The notes below the pieces were generated by a model. It was not told the DNA's origin. It ran no database searches and saw only the letters and a program-made list of their open reading frames with translations. The translations under genes were made by a program, and so were the position numbers. From positions 3,722,846 to 3,786,845 of the forward strand of contig NC_088779.1 in assembly GCF_954871325.1 (NCBI RefSeq): a stretch of DNA of 64,000 bases, in the 5' to 3' direction. Positions 36,415 through 47,129 of the stretch are shown piece by piece. Origin of the DNA: Gordionus sp. m RMFG-2023 (taxonomy: Eukaryota; Nematomorpha; Gordioida; Chordodea; Parachordodidae). Numbering within the stretch: the stretch's first letter is position 1; every line of letters starts with the position of its first letter.

Positions 36415-37757
36415 CCTTTTCGATACATTTTGGTGATTCCTTATCATCTGTAATATGATTGTATAATAAAATATAATTTCCTTGAATTAGTTTTAACATT
36501 TTAAAAATTCATTTAAAATTAACGAATAATAAATTAATTAAAAAATATTGGAAAATCTTAATAATCAAATAGTTTTCATTAGGCTCTGTCCTATCTCTAA
36601 AACCACAAAAAATACTTTATTTCTAAAACTTTCCTTGTATAAGTCCTGGGTAAAGTTAATATAATATTAGATATTATTAGATGATCACCAAAATACAAAT
36701 ATTAACAAGTCAAAATGTTTATTATAGTATTAGTATATTAGGGTATTTATTTATGTGTTAGACTAAAATATGAACTGGCATGCCCAAAAGAATGCATTCT
36801 ATTTTACACAGCTAAACGAATGAATAAATAAGAAAAACATATATTAATTTTACATTTAAATGTTTGCACAGCAGAAAACTGATTAATCGTAACATTTCCT
36901 TGTAAGAAAAAAATTTCTACGGAATATGTCGAAACTTTATCCAAATTCTTAATTGGAAATTGGTACTGTTTCTATTTTTATTTTATAGGAAGGTACATAT
37001 ATATATATATATTATCATCATTTTATAAATTTCCTTGATATCTAAAAAAGAAGAAATAACCTTTTTGGATTTGATAGATATATTTACAAGAAGCGAGGTA
37101 CGTTCTAAATCCACGTATTTATACAATGTATAAAAATATTTGATCGAATATTCAGGGATCGTCGATTCATGAGGTAAGAAACTTCCCATTAATCTATACA
37201 TGTGGGTGTAATTACTCTTCGTTAACTTGAGTGTAAAATTTTTTATGCCATAAATCGAATCCTCTCCCATTTTACAGTACATTTCGTTAGGTGGTGATAC
37301 TATATTTTATTTAGAGAGTAGATTATGAGTAAATAATTTTTTTTTAAAAATAAAAAGAAAGAGAGAGAAGAGAAGAGAAGAGAAGAGAAGAGAAGAGAAG
37401 AGAAGAGAAGAGAAGAGAAGAGAAGAGAAGAGAAGAGAAGAGAAGAGAAGAGAAGAGAAGTGAATATTACCCCTCTCAATAGTTAACTAGTTTGATGATA
37501 GAAAAATCAATTATATAAGATCCTTAAAATAAATTAAAAATTCATATTTCAGCATAAAAGTTAAATTGATATAATAAAATAAAATAAAATGTCACCGATT
37601 ATTTTTATAAATCAAAATCAAATTTTTTATATTATTCTAAATTAAATTATTGTATGTAAAATTTCTAATTACAATGTATATTAATATAAGTCTATTTTTA
37701 TTTTTCTTACTCATTAAACTTCCAATGCTCAGATCCATTATAGAAGTGCATATCGAG
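36415..37757 (-). pseudogene. Putative secreted protein, copy 2, probably decayed
   Basis: Paralogue of the 32889-34660 gene. Exons 3 (37061-37299), 4 (36854-36971) and 5 (36415-36447) align in phase with copy 1. They are 3 codons shorter, equal in length, and 1 codon longer, respectively: for example EMYCKMGEDSIYGIKNF, KYFYTLYKY, STYSVEIFF, DKESPKCIEK. Exon 2 (37711-37757) has its AG acceptor shifted by one base, which breaks the phase. I find neither exon 1 with its signal peptide nor exon 6 where expected. It could be a pseudogene or a gene with altered ends. Confidence 0.62.
37361..37460. repeat. (AGAAG)n microsatellite, about 100 bp
   Basis: A pure purine pentamer tract of about 20 units, just upstream of exon 3 of the decayed secreted-protein copy, that is, inside its intron 2. 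Confidence 0.95.
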
Positions 37758-37759
37758 CT

Positions 37760-39337
37760 AAGGAATAGTAGATTGCAGAAATAATTTTTTGATAACATAG
37801 TTAGAAAAATTCAACTGAAAAAAAATTTAATATATAATCTTAAATATTAACTTTCGGATGTGCTAAACAAAATATTTGAGTATGCAAATTTATTTTTATT
37901 TTTCATAAAAAAAATAATATTCATTTCTTCGATTTATAAGCAGAAACCTATAGATAGATTGCGTATTACACCACCCGGGCCGGTTTATAAGAAAAATTTT
38001 TTTTCTTAAACCCGGTCCGGTGTTCATTATTTTTCTCGGCTATCTATCGGGAGTTATTTTTGATCATTATTAGGGCCCGGAGAGAAATTTTTTAAAACCT
38101 TGGACAGTTTGAATCATTTTTTGACTGTATTTTTGTAAGTAATTTCAAAGGTGGGTGGGTTGAAAATGTGAGAAGTAAATGAATTATTTAAACACCCCAC
38201 CATACATATTATCCCACTGATTTATTGATGTAATTCAAATTCCTATTTTTAAAATTCTAGTGTAATTAAACAGTTAGACAGGCCGATTTTTGAAAACGGG
38301 CCCAGTTAGGATTTAAACCAAATTTAATATCATGCGTGCCTCTAGATTTGGCAAATAGAAGTCATATAAGAACCAACAAAATTTTACGGAAAATTGCTTA
38401 GAGTGGTATTTTTTTTTTCAAAAGAGATAGTGTACGTCAGTCAGAAACGATTCAGACAGTTCCACACTCTAAAAATATTCTTAAGAAAAAATTATTCTAT
38501 AATTCTAAAGAAATCTAATTTTTCTTTATCTGCCAAAATCGGGTTAGAGTCTGATGGTTAGGAGTTAGGACTGATAAACGCTCTTAATGCAGTCGATTAC
38601 CTTTATTGATTTTTTGGGGCTCTAAAGCGACGAAAATTTCTATAATATTTAAAACATTATATAAATATAAAACATCATTAGAATAAAAATAACAATTTCA
38701 TAAATATGTTTCTAAAAAAAATAATAATTTCTATTTGAATATTTTGACATTTATATAAAAATTCTTTGGCATCATGTTTGTAAAATGCCTTAATTAGCCA
38801 GAAATAAAATCTTTTATTTTAAAATGATTTTTTAAATAATGATGGAATTGTGTATTTTATTGTTGATTTTTATATAGTATTAGAAAAAAAAATTATTGAA
38901 AAATTTGCCTGATTTATTCTTTAATCTCTAAATGTGATCAGGGGAGTTGTTTTATTTTTTTTTTGAAGAGTTTGAAATAAATTATTAATGTATAAATAAA
39001 TATCTTTATTCTACCCGAAAATTAAAAAACCTTTTAAAGTATCAAAATATAAGTGTTTCAAGACCTTGTAATGTGGCTTAATTTAAGGTTTTTTGACCAC
39101 ATTACCTGTTAAATAATTTTTAAATATATATATTCGCACCTATCTTATGTTATAAAAAACGCCTAAATCAAGATTTTTGCTAAAAAAATATCTCAAGATG
39201 TAAATGATATTGTTTGGCTAAAATATACATTTTGTAAAAAGCACCTAAATTTTGGGGAGGGCGGCCCAAAAACAAATTTTTTTTATCCCTTTTTCTACCA
39301 ACTTTTAAAAAAAATGTTTTTTGCTTTGAGGCAAAGG
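37760..39337. other. Unassigned AT-rich sequence
   Basis: A GC-rich block at about 37972-38030 (CACCACCCGGGCCGG, then its near-complement) resembles remnants of the short GC-rich elements elsewhere in the window. No gene is recognised. Confidence 0.4.
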
Positions 39338-39339
39338 TA

Positions 39340-40607
39340 AGGGAGACTAAGGTTAGTTGCGCCACTTTTGGTTCTGAACCTAAATAAATTCGAGAATATA
39401 AAACTAATACTAAAAGTAAAGGCTGGTTGGAATAGTTAGCATATAATTTATAAAAAAACTATATTTCTTTAGTAAATTTAATCAGAAAAAATTATTTAAT
39501 GGCACAACTATGCCCATTCCATAATGAGGTCTGAATATAAAAAAAAAAATTTTGTGTATATTTAAAAATTAAAATTTAAAGATTTTTAAATAAAATATTA
39601 TTTAAGGTAAATTATATTATATTAAAAATCAATATTAGATTGATAAATAATCCATTAAAAATTATTTGCGTTTGTTCTAACCAAAATAAGAAATAGATAA
39701 ATAATTAATAGGATCAACTACTAAATTTATAAATATCTTTCAGAATCATATTAATACTTATATGATTCCGATAAATTATTAAATTAAGAAATAAGGTTTA
39801 AACTTTCCTAAAACCTATTAAAATCTACAAAGTTTGAAATTATTTTATGTTAACTTAGAGTATGTTGAAATTTTCCTCTGTAAAAATTAATAAAGAAAAT
39901 ATTTTTCAAATATTCGATCATGTAACGTAATTTTCAATATTAGACTTAAATTTTTAATCTTATATATTAATAGCTTTAATTTTAATTGTAACGGTCAAAC
40001 TTCCCCTGTACTCATCGTCTCCTAGTTTCTCAAAATTTTATAACATTTATATTAGATATTTTACAATATTAAAACTATCGAAAAAAGTCCGGATTTTTTA
40101 ACTGACCCAAAAAATTTTCTAGAGCCTTTTAAGCACTGGGGTAAACGACGAGGAGCTAAATGGCATATAAAAATGAATTGGAATTGAATAATGTGCGGCA
40201 AAAGTTAGAACCATTGTAAAAAAGGTAAAGACTGGATAAAAAAGGCGTACCAAATATTTAGAATGAGCACATTCAAGTTATTCTTAAAATCATCTCTTTT
40301 ATGTGTGCCTATATTGAGAAGGTATGTGTTAATTTGTAACTAAAAATTATAAATTTTTTTTATGTTAAATTATATATTAGTCATCTAACCCTAAGGTTCT
40401 TGCCATCTTGACCAGGGTCGTCGGTAAGAAATCTACTTTTACTAACACATTAATAGCTCTAATACTATAAAATGAAGGATGCTCGAGTTTATTCTATTTG
40501 GCAGTCTAATGATGAGTCTATCTATCTTATGATATAATTAGTTTTATCCTCCATCTTAAGTATTATCGGAAAAGAGCGCAACACTCCATGTAGCCCCGAT
40601 CTCCCCT
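39340..40607. mobile_element. TA-flanked DNA element, related but older
   Basis: 1268 bp between AGGGAGACTAAGGTTAG and the inverted CCCCGATCTCCCCT, both flanked by TA (39338-39339, 40608-40609). Inner ends also match (GTTGCGCCACTTTT and, reversed, TGTTGCGCTCTTTT). It resembles the elements at 12368 and 35312, but its interior differs. No transposase is recognised. Confidence 0.65.
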
Positions 40608-40609
40608 TA

Positions 40610-41391
40610 TAATTTGAAAGGGTTGTTGAGTCATATAAACCAGACAGTTTGTATCTTTCTTTGAAATTGTATTTATCTTACCATAAAGATGTGACAGCTT
40701 TGGCTCAGATTTAAATATTTTTCTTATTTTTAATGCCCAACCCATGATTTTTACCCACCAGGCCTGGTCCATTTTTTTTTTCTAAAAATTTTGCTTTATT
40801 TTAATTAAATCCAAATTTAAATTTAAAAATAATTATTCGTAAGATTAAAAATATAATTCAAGAAATTTAAAAATACGAAAAGAGAATCTTTCAGAAAAAA
40901 AAAACTGAAACTCATGTCATAATTAAAAAAATACAGCTAAAGCATTATTTTTCTGATCGCCAAAGATGATTGAATATTTAAGTTTAAACTGAGCGATTAA
41001 ATAGGAGCCAATGTTAACAGATTTTAACTTTAAAATTAAACCGATCTGGATAAAATAATTCTTAAGCTCTGCCCAAATGAGTAGTTTTATTTAATACCCG
41101 CTTTTAAGCCCTAGGTCAGAATATCATGTCCTCTACTCTGATTTAATTATTTAAAATAATCAATTTTAATGAATACGGAAAATGAAATATTACACCAATC
41201 TTTACAAATATAATAAAGTATATGATTTCATATTTATTATAGAATATTTAAATGCAGACATATATCATTACATTTTATAATTATTATAAGAAGATAGTAT
41301 TGGTAGCTACTTAAATTTATCAATTCTCAAATTAAATTGACAATATTTTTAATATTAAATTTGACACAATTAAAGATTTTTTTTTAATATA
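40610..41391. other. 3' flank of BTB-3, unassigned
   Basis: AT-rich, with no repeat or gene recognised. The minus-strand frame at 40563-40772 has no support. Confidence 0.4.
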
Positions 41392-44300
41392 TCAATATTT
41401 TTTAACTATAATTTCGAACATCTCAATGTCTTCTAGTAACTTGCGCTCACGAACTGATTTAATAATGTCCGCGCTACTGAAATCCAGAATGTAGGCCAGA
41501 AAATTGAACTCCGTTAATTTGCAGATAATATTCCTAGAATTATCAGGAATCTGACATTTGCCACATTCATTTTTTGCCCACTTAATAAAAAATTTACAAA
41601 TTATTCGCTTCGAGTGCAATTTTGTATTTATTATTGATGTCGATTTCGTATCATCAAATGTCATAAATTTCTGTATTAATTCAATAGGTGAGTTTAGGAA
41701 ATCTTTCGAAAGTAACACGAATGTTTCATAATACTTAAGAACCTATTAACTGATATTTATTGAGTAAATAATAGAAATTTACCTGGAGGCATCTATAAAC
41801 ATTGATTTCTGAATGTATAAATGATATTAAATATACTTTTAATGCCTTTTCACGGCCACCAATTTGATTATTTATTCGATCAACACATTTTTTGATTAAA
41901 TCCTTAAGAATGTATTTTTTAGCTCCATATAATATCTCTTTTAGAGTATCAAGTTCATAAGAATGTGGATCAAATTCATTGGTATAAATATATCTGTTTA
42001 TTAATTATCACAATGATAATTGTTATTCACATAATTTACGAAATTCATTCCAGGCATCAATTCGTAACATAAATTTTGACAATTCGAATTATTATCCAGG
42101 GATGTAAACCGAACCTGCCGAACTGTTAAACCGCTAAAAACCGGTATTTTTTATCGAACCTGAACCAAACCTAAACCGTTAAAAAAATTCTAGCCGAACC
42201 TGAACCGAACCGCTATAATGTCTCTGAACCGGTTCGAGCCTCATGATTTTATGCTTATAAAACAATAAGTAAGTGATTATTAGTATTTTGAAAAAATTGC
42301 AATTACATTCAAATTATTTTAAAGATTATCATCAATCACATTTGATTGATAAGTGTCGGTTATAATTTTTATAAACTTTAGTATATTGTCATTTTACAAT
42401 ATTTTTTTAAAATATTTTAAGCTTTTAATGCTTAGAGAAAAATTAAATCCAAAATATTATGATAAATGACACATCAAATCTGATATAATATTGGCAGTGC
42501 CAGCTATCCAAGTTAGTGTGGAAAGATACTTTCCAACAATTAAATTTATACTATATCCTTATAAATGTAATTTGAGTGAGACGAATTTTGAAAATATATT
42601 AATTGTACTGCTTAATAAAAAAAATTTAAGTAAAAAAAAGTAAAATATTGTTCACATTAAAATTAATCATTGATATTTATTAAATATTATAAAGTGCAAT
42701 AATTACATGTGTTTTTTAAATTAATGATAAAATAAAAAAAATATTTTCCCTATACATAATTCGAATGTAGGTTTGGATACAAAAGTGTTCAAAACCGGTT
42801 CTTAGAGGTTCGAACCGAACCGATATTTTAATTTTTTACGAATCGAATTTGAACCTTGAACCGCTATTTTTATCTAAACCTGAACCAGAACCAAACCGAT
42901 ATTCGTTTCGGTTTGGATCCCTCTTATTATCCCTAAACTTTATTAATTTCCTCAGGGATTTCGAACCCGGCAAAATTTTTCGGTTCGGGTTCGGTTCATG
43001 GAAATATTTTTGAACCCGGGTTTGATTTTGGGTTCAATTTGGGTTTAAGAATTTTTGAATTGATAAAAAAAATATTCTATATTTAAATCATAATTAGGCA
43101 TAAATTTTTTTATTTTATATATAAGGAAAATATAAAAATACAAAAGTTTACATAAACTGCCCTACATCTTTGTTTAACAATTTTTAAGTTAGATTTTGAG
43201 AATTCTTTAAATTAACAATATCTAATATAATCTAATTAAAAATCTTTGAGAATAAGTTGGAAATTAAAAAATAAATGACGTAAATGAATTCAATTGTTTA
43301 TAATTTTAACACTCCACAATAGGAATATTTGAGAATAGATTTAAAAATTTTAAAAATGGCGTAAATGAATTAAGTTGTTTAAAATTTATTACACTTCATT
43401 TAAATGGAAATTTGAATTTTAAATATTTTAATATATGATTTAAACAATATACTGAACACGATTGAACCCGGGTTCTAAAATTCCTGGGTTCGGTTCGGGG
43501 TTTTCAAAATTTTATAAACGGGGTTCAAGTTCAGTTCGGGTTCAGATTTTTTTTCAAAAACCCGGGTTTTTTCTCCGGGTTCGGTTCGAATCCCTGTTTT
43601 CCCTATACTAATAGTGATATTTATTAAAATTCCTAAAAGATCTAATAATGTCATAGACCTAATATTATATTTTCTAGCTGGCCTGGATTGTTAAAATTTT
43701 GTTTTTAATAAGATTTAAGCCTAAAAAAATTTTTTTTAAATGTTTTATATTTTAAAAAAGTATTTTTTAAAAAAAAGATATCGCATATTTCTTCTAATAA
43801 TAAATCCTCACAAACTAAATGATTGCCTAAATACACTGGAATATTGTTCCTTCACATTTAATACAATTTAAATATGGTTTGACCATCTATGGTGTGTAGT
43901 CAAACATTTAACCCAAAAAATTGAATTAAGCCTCTAAGTTGCCAACTTGAAGATTGACTAGAATATTTTTGGATAAAAACATGACTATGCTGTTTTATAG
44001 TTGACTAAAGTTAGGTAATTTAACAACACTACTTTTTATGAGGTTGAGCCTGGCTTAGGAATCTTTTTTTAATATTAAATATGGGAGGGGCTGAGACTAT
44101 AAATTTTATTTTATTGCAGGTCTGATCAAAAATTCCTGGTCCATGCAGGTCTGCATGGAATGCTCTAATTAATTTTTTTTTGATAATTTTAGTGTATAAC
44201 TGATAAAACGATGATAGGTCACAATTCTGGGTATTCGAAATATAGAAATTTTATTTCATTAATTAAAATAAACTAATTTTTTATACAATGAATTCCATAA

Positions 44301-44669
44301 ATTATATGTATAATATCTATTTATTAGTTTATATATTATATATTGTGTAGAAAATTACTTCAAGATTATTTCAAAAATGTCATTCCTTAAATCTTCAATC
44401 TGTACCAAACTATCTTTCAATTTCAAGCTTCCATTAAACATGGTATAAAACATTTCACTTTTAAGTGACAGAATTGTTTTATGAGCATTTATGATTTTTC
44501 CTTCTAGCTATAAATTATCAAATCATACCATAATATTGGTTTTGTGGTATTATTATGCGGAGATTTATAAAAAAAAATTTACCTCAAATCTGACATCAGA
44601 TAAAAATAAATTTTTGTACAAAGCTGTGCCTATTTTCGCGTTACCGTCAACTAAATTAAAATTATCCAT
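41392..44669 (-). CDS. BTB-3: BTB/POZ-BACK domain protein with a 2.4-kb intron
   Basis: Minus-strand exons 44583-44669, 44359-44507, 41783-41993 and 41392-41742 join in phases 0, 2, 0 into 265 residues. Leader and BTB: LFLSDVRFE, LEGKIINAHKTILSLKSEMF, YTMFNGSLKLKDS, KYIYTNEFDPH, ILYGAKKYILKDL. BACK: FVLLSKDFLNSPIELI and FIKWAKNECGKCQIPDNS. Introns 1 and 3 are 75 and 40 nt, while intron 2 is 2365 nt because at least four transposons landed in it. ATG follows TTAG by 6 nt. Exon 4 is longer around TKSTSIINTKLHSKRIICK than in the other copies. The nearest relative is BTB-7, which shares an element in the same intron. Confidence 0.86.
42097..42923. mobile_element. hAT-like element in intron 2 of BTB-3
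   Basis: 827 bp. Left end CAGGGATGTAAACCGAACC, right end CGGTTTGGATCCCTC, and a perfect 8-bp duplication TTATTATC (42089-42096 and 42924-42931). Clusters of GAACCG motifs sit at both ends. No transposase is seen. Confidence 0.87.
42953..43596. mobile_element. Second hAT-like element in intron 2 of BTB-3
   Basis: About 644 bp. Left end CAGGGATTTCGAACCCGG, right end reversed CAGGGATTCGAACCGAACCC, only 29 bp from the previous element. The sub-terminal motif is GGTTCGGGTT. Flanks AATTTCCT and TTTTCCCT agree at 5 of 8 positions, so the target duplication is weak. Confidence 0.78.
43862..44031. mobile_element. Short element of the TAGTGTTGTTAAATTACC family in intron 2 of BTB-3
   Basis: Ends GGTAATTTAACAACACTA at 44031. 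The body matches 61933-62105 in reverse, for example CTGTTTTATAGTTGACTAA. The left border is approximate. Confidence 0.65.
44040..44175. mobile_element. Element fragment shared by the introns of BTB-3 and BTB-7
   Basis: GAGGTTGAGCCTGGCTTAG to CCATGCAGGTCTGCATGGAA matches 63630-63770 in reverse. It lies in the same intron of both genes, so it inserted before they duplicated. Confidence 0.68.
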
Positions 44670-45455
44670 TATTTCCTAAATATTAATGTATATTAATAAA
44701 AAATATTAGTAAAAATGATTGAAATAGGGAGATAAATTATTAACATTTAGCAACAGTTTGAAAATTATTTCAATTAACAAAGAACAGATTTTTCCACAAA
44801 GATTATTAGTCTTCCTTTAAGTTTCTAAATTATTTTTAAAATTTAACTTTTAAAACTGATTTATTTAAGTTCATGATGAATAATAAACCTTAAAAATTTA
44901 ACAGTGTTGGTTGGTTTCTAATCAATTAATTTGGTTGAGAATAACTTAGGATTTTGATCTGAAGATTTTTTTATTAAAAATTGAACTCTTTATTAAAATT
45001 TCTAATCATTCTAAAAATGTAACTTTTTCAACAGATAATGATTCGTCTGACTCATTAATGTAGCCATATTGGTGACGGAGAAATTTACTTTTAACAAATT
45101 CCCCAGTTGCAAATATCAGTTTAATCTGATGGTAAAAATTCCTACACTGCTCCCATCAATATACAATAGCACATTAGAAACATAAACAATATGAATCATG
45201 GACTAAAAGACACTGGATAAAAGGTTACCGATATAATTTTAATAGATTAAATGCTTAGAAAAGGATAAATTTGAAAAAATATTTAATAATTTTTTTCTAC
45301 AAGTATGACTTAGAATTAATAAAATTAGTTATTGGAGTTTGCTTTTAGAAAAAGGAATTAGTCCCACAGATCCAAATCTAGATTTGGAAGCTGCAGGATG
45401 AATTGATTAATTAGCCTAGTAGAAATAAAGTAGTATGAGTCTCTCTTTGTTTTTT
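44670..45455. other. 5' flank of BTB-3, unassigned
   Basis: AT-rich, with no recognised motif apart from the acceptor-like TTAG next to the start codon of BTB-3. Confidence 0.4.
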
Positions 45456-45959
45456 TTTAAATATTTGACCTCTTCTATTATACGATAAATTTTTTCGATT
45501 CATCAAAATGACTGCAAGTAAATAATATAATTTGAAAATCACTTGGCGGAGTAAGGAATATGACAATTTGTTGGCTTGCAAGCTCAAATTAAGGGAGTGA
45601 CATCAAATTGTATCTACATTTAGTGTTAATTCTGTAATACGTGTTTGACGGCGACACATTTTATACTCTTGAGGCTAAGAATCTCTTTGGACTACTTTAC
45701 GTCGAAATAGACACAGGTAAATATGAATATCACGATAATTGGTTATAAAAATCTTAAAAGGCTTCATTTCCCAAATATTAGAAAAACGAGGATGGTGGTG
45801 CTTATGAGAAGGGTATTTTTAAGGATTGTCTTTGTAATAAAAAACGATTTTAGAATCGGGTTTTAAAATAAAATGTCTAGAACATTATTAACGGCTCCAA
45901 ATAGTTTTGTTCTAACAAAGTAATTTAGATATTTTTACATCTTGGAACATGATTATTTC

Positions 45960-47060
45960 CAGAGACCTGCAGGCCCGGCCCTAAACCCGGCCCGGCCCTA
46001 AGCCTGGCCCGTATTTTAAATTTTTTAAATCCGGGCCGGGCCTAAAAAAATTTTTTTAAACATATCCGGGCCGGGCCTTAATATTTTTTATAAAAATTTT
46101 TACATTATGAGTTAATGGTTATAAAATTATATTATATTATAGTTATAATTAATATAATAATGGGTGATGGTTAACACTACCTAACACCCACAGATCTATC
46201 TAATTATTAATTTCCTGCAACCATATTCAAAGTATTAATATATTTTTTTATAATTCATATCTAAATTTATACAACATATTTAACTAAAACAATCAAATAA
46301 ATGAATATTTTAAATACGCCCCAATGTTCAAGTATTAATATATTTTTTATAATTCATATCTAAATTTTTAGAATATATTTTACCAAAACAATCAAATAAA
46401 GGAATATCACTTCTTGAAGTTTGTAATACCTTTCATAGCGAAAAAGGAGTAATAAAATTGATTTTACTTATTATAAAGCATTTTTTAATTGAAAAAGTTG
46501 TTTTACACAAATATCATTTTATTTCTCTTTTTCTCTGTCCCAAATTCAAGCAATTAGGTATGTTGTCAGGGACAGATCGCAAGATGACGGAAAACTATAT
46601 AAAAGATTGTATTACATTACAATAGGCTCAGGAAGTAAATGAAATACCATCGACCAGTCTAATTACGACTGTTGTTAAACAAACTGAATCGTTTTATGAC
46701 AAATGGGGCGATGGTAATTCTGGTAATATGTCAATACCCGATGATGAATATTATAATTACATAAATAAAAAAATAGATGAAACATTTAAGGTGGATAATT
46801 TGTTAGAGTGGTGGGCAGCCCATCGAAGCGAATTTCCAATTTTAGCAAAATTGGCAAAACGGGTATTGGCAATTCCTGCTTCAAGTGCAAGCTGTGAGCG
46901 GAATTTTTCCACTACATAATTTAAAAAAAATATCCGGTCCGGGCCTTATATTTTTAAATCTTAGCCGGGCCGTAAAAAAATTTTTTAAAAAATATCCGGG
47001 CCGGGCTTAAAAAATTTAAAACCGGGCCTACCGTGTAAATGGTACCTCTGCAGGTCTCTG
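45960..47060. mobile_element. hAT element with transposase C-terminal remnant
   Basis: 1101 bp. Inverted ends CAGAGACCTGCAG, target duplication ATTATTTC (45952-45959) and ATTGTTTC (47061-47068), 7 of 8 matching. CCGGGCCGGGCC blocks lie inside both ends. The plus-strand frame 46728-46919 encodes a hAT C-terminal dimerisation segment: LEWWAAHRSEFPILAKLAKR followed by IPASSASCERNFS. The rest of the transposase is gone, so it is an internally deleted, non-autonomous copy. Confidence 0.88.
46728..46919 (+). pseudogene. hAT transposase C-terminal fragment
   Basis: 63 codons ending in the diagnostic IPASSASCERNFS motif, where active members continue with a further 30-50 residues. A stop follows STT. 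It lies inside the hAT at 45960-47060 and is the only recognisable coding trace of it. Confidence 0.85.
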
Positions 47061-47129
47061 ATTGTTTCTATCTTGAATTATTGCCAATTTTTGAATGGCA
47101 TATTAAATTACACAATTTTTTTAAAATAA

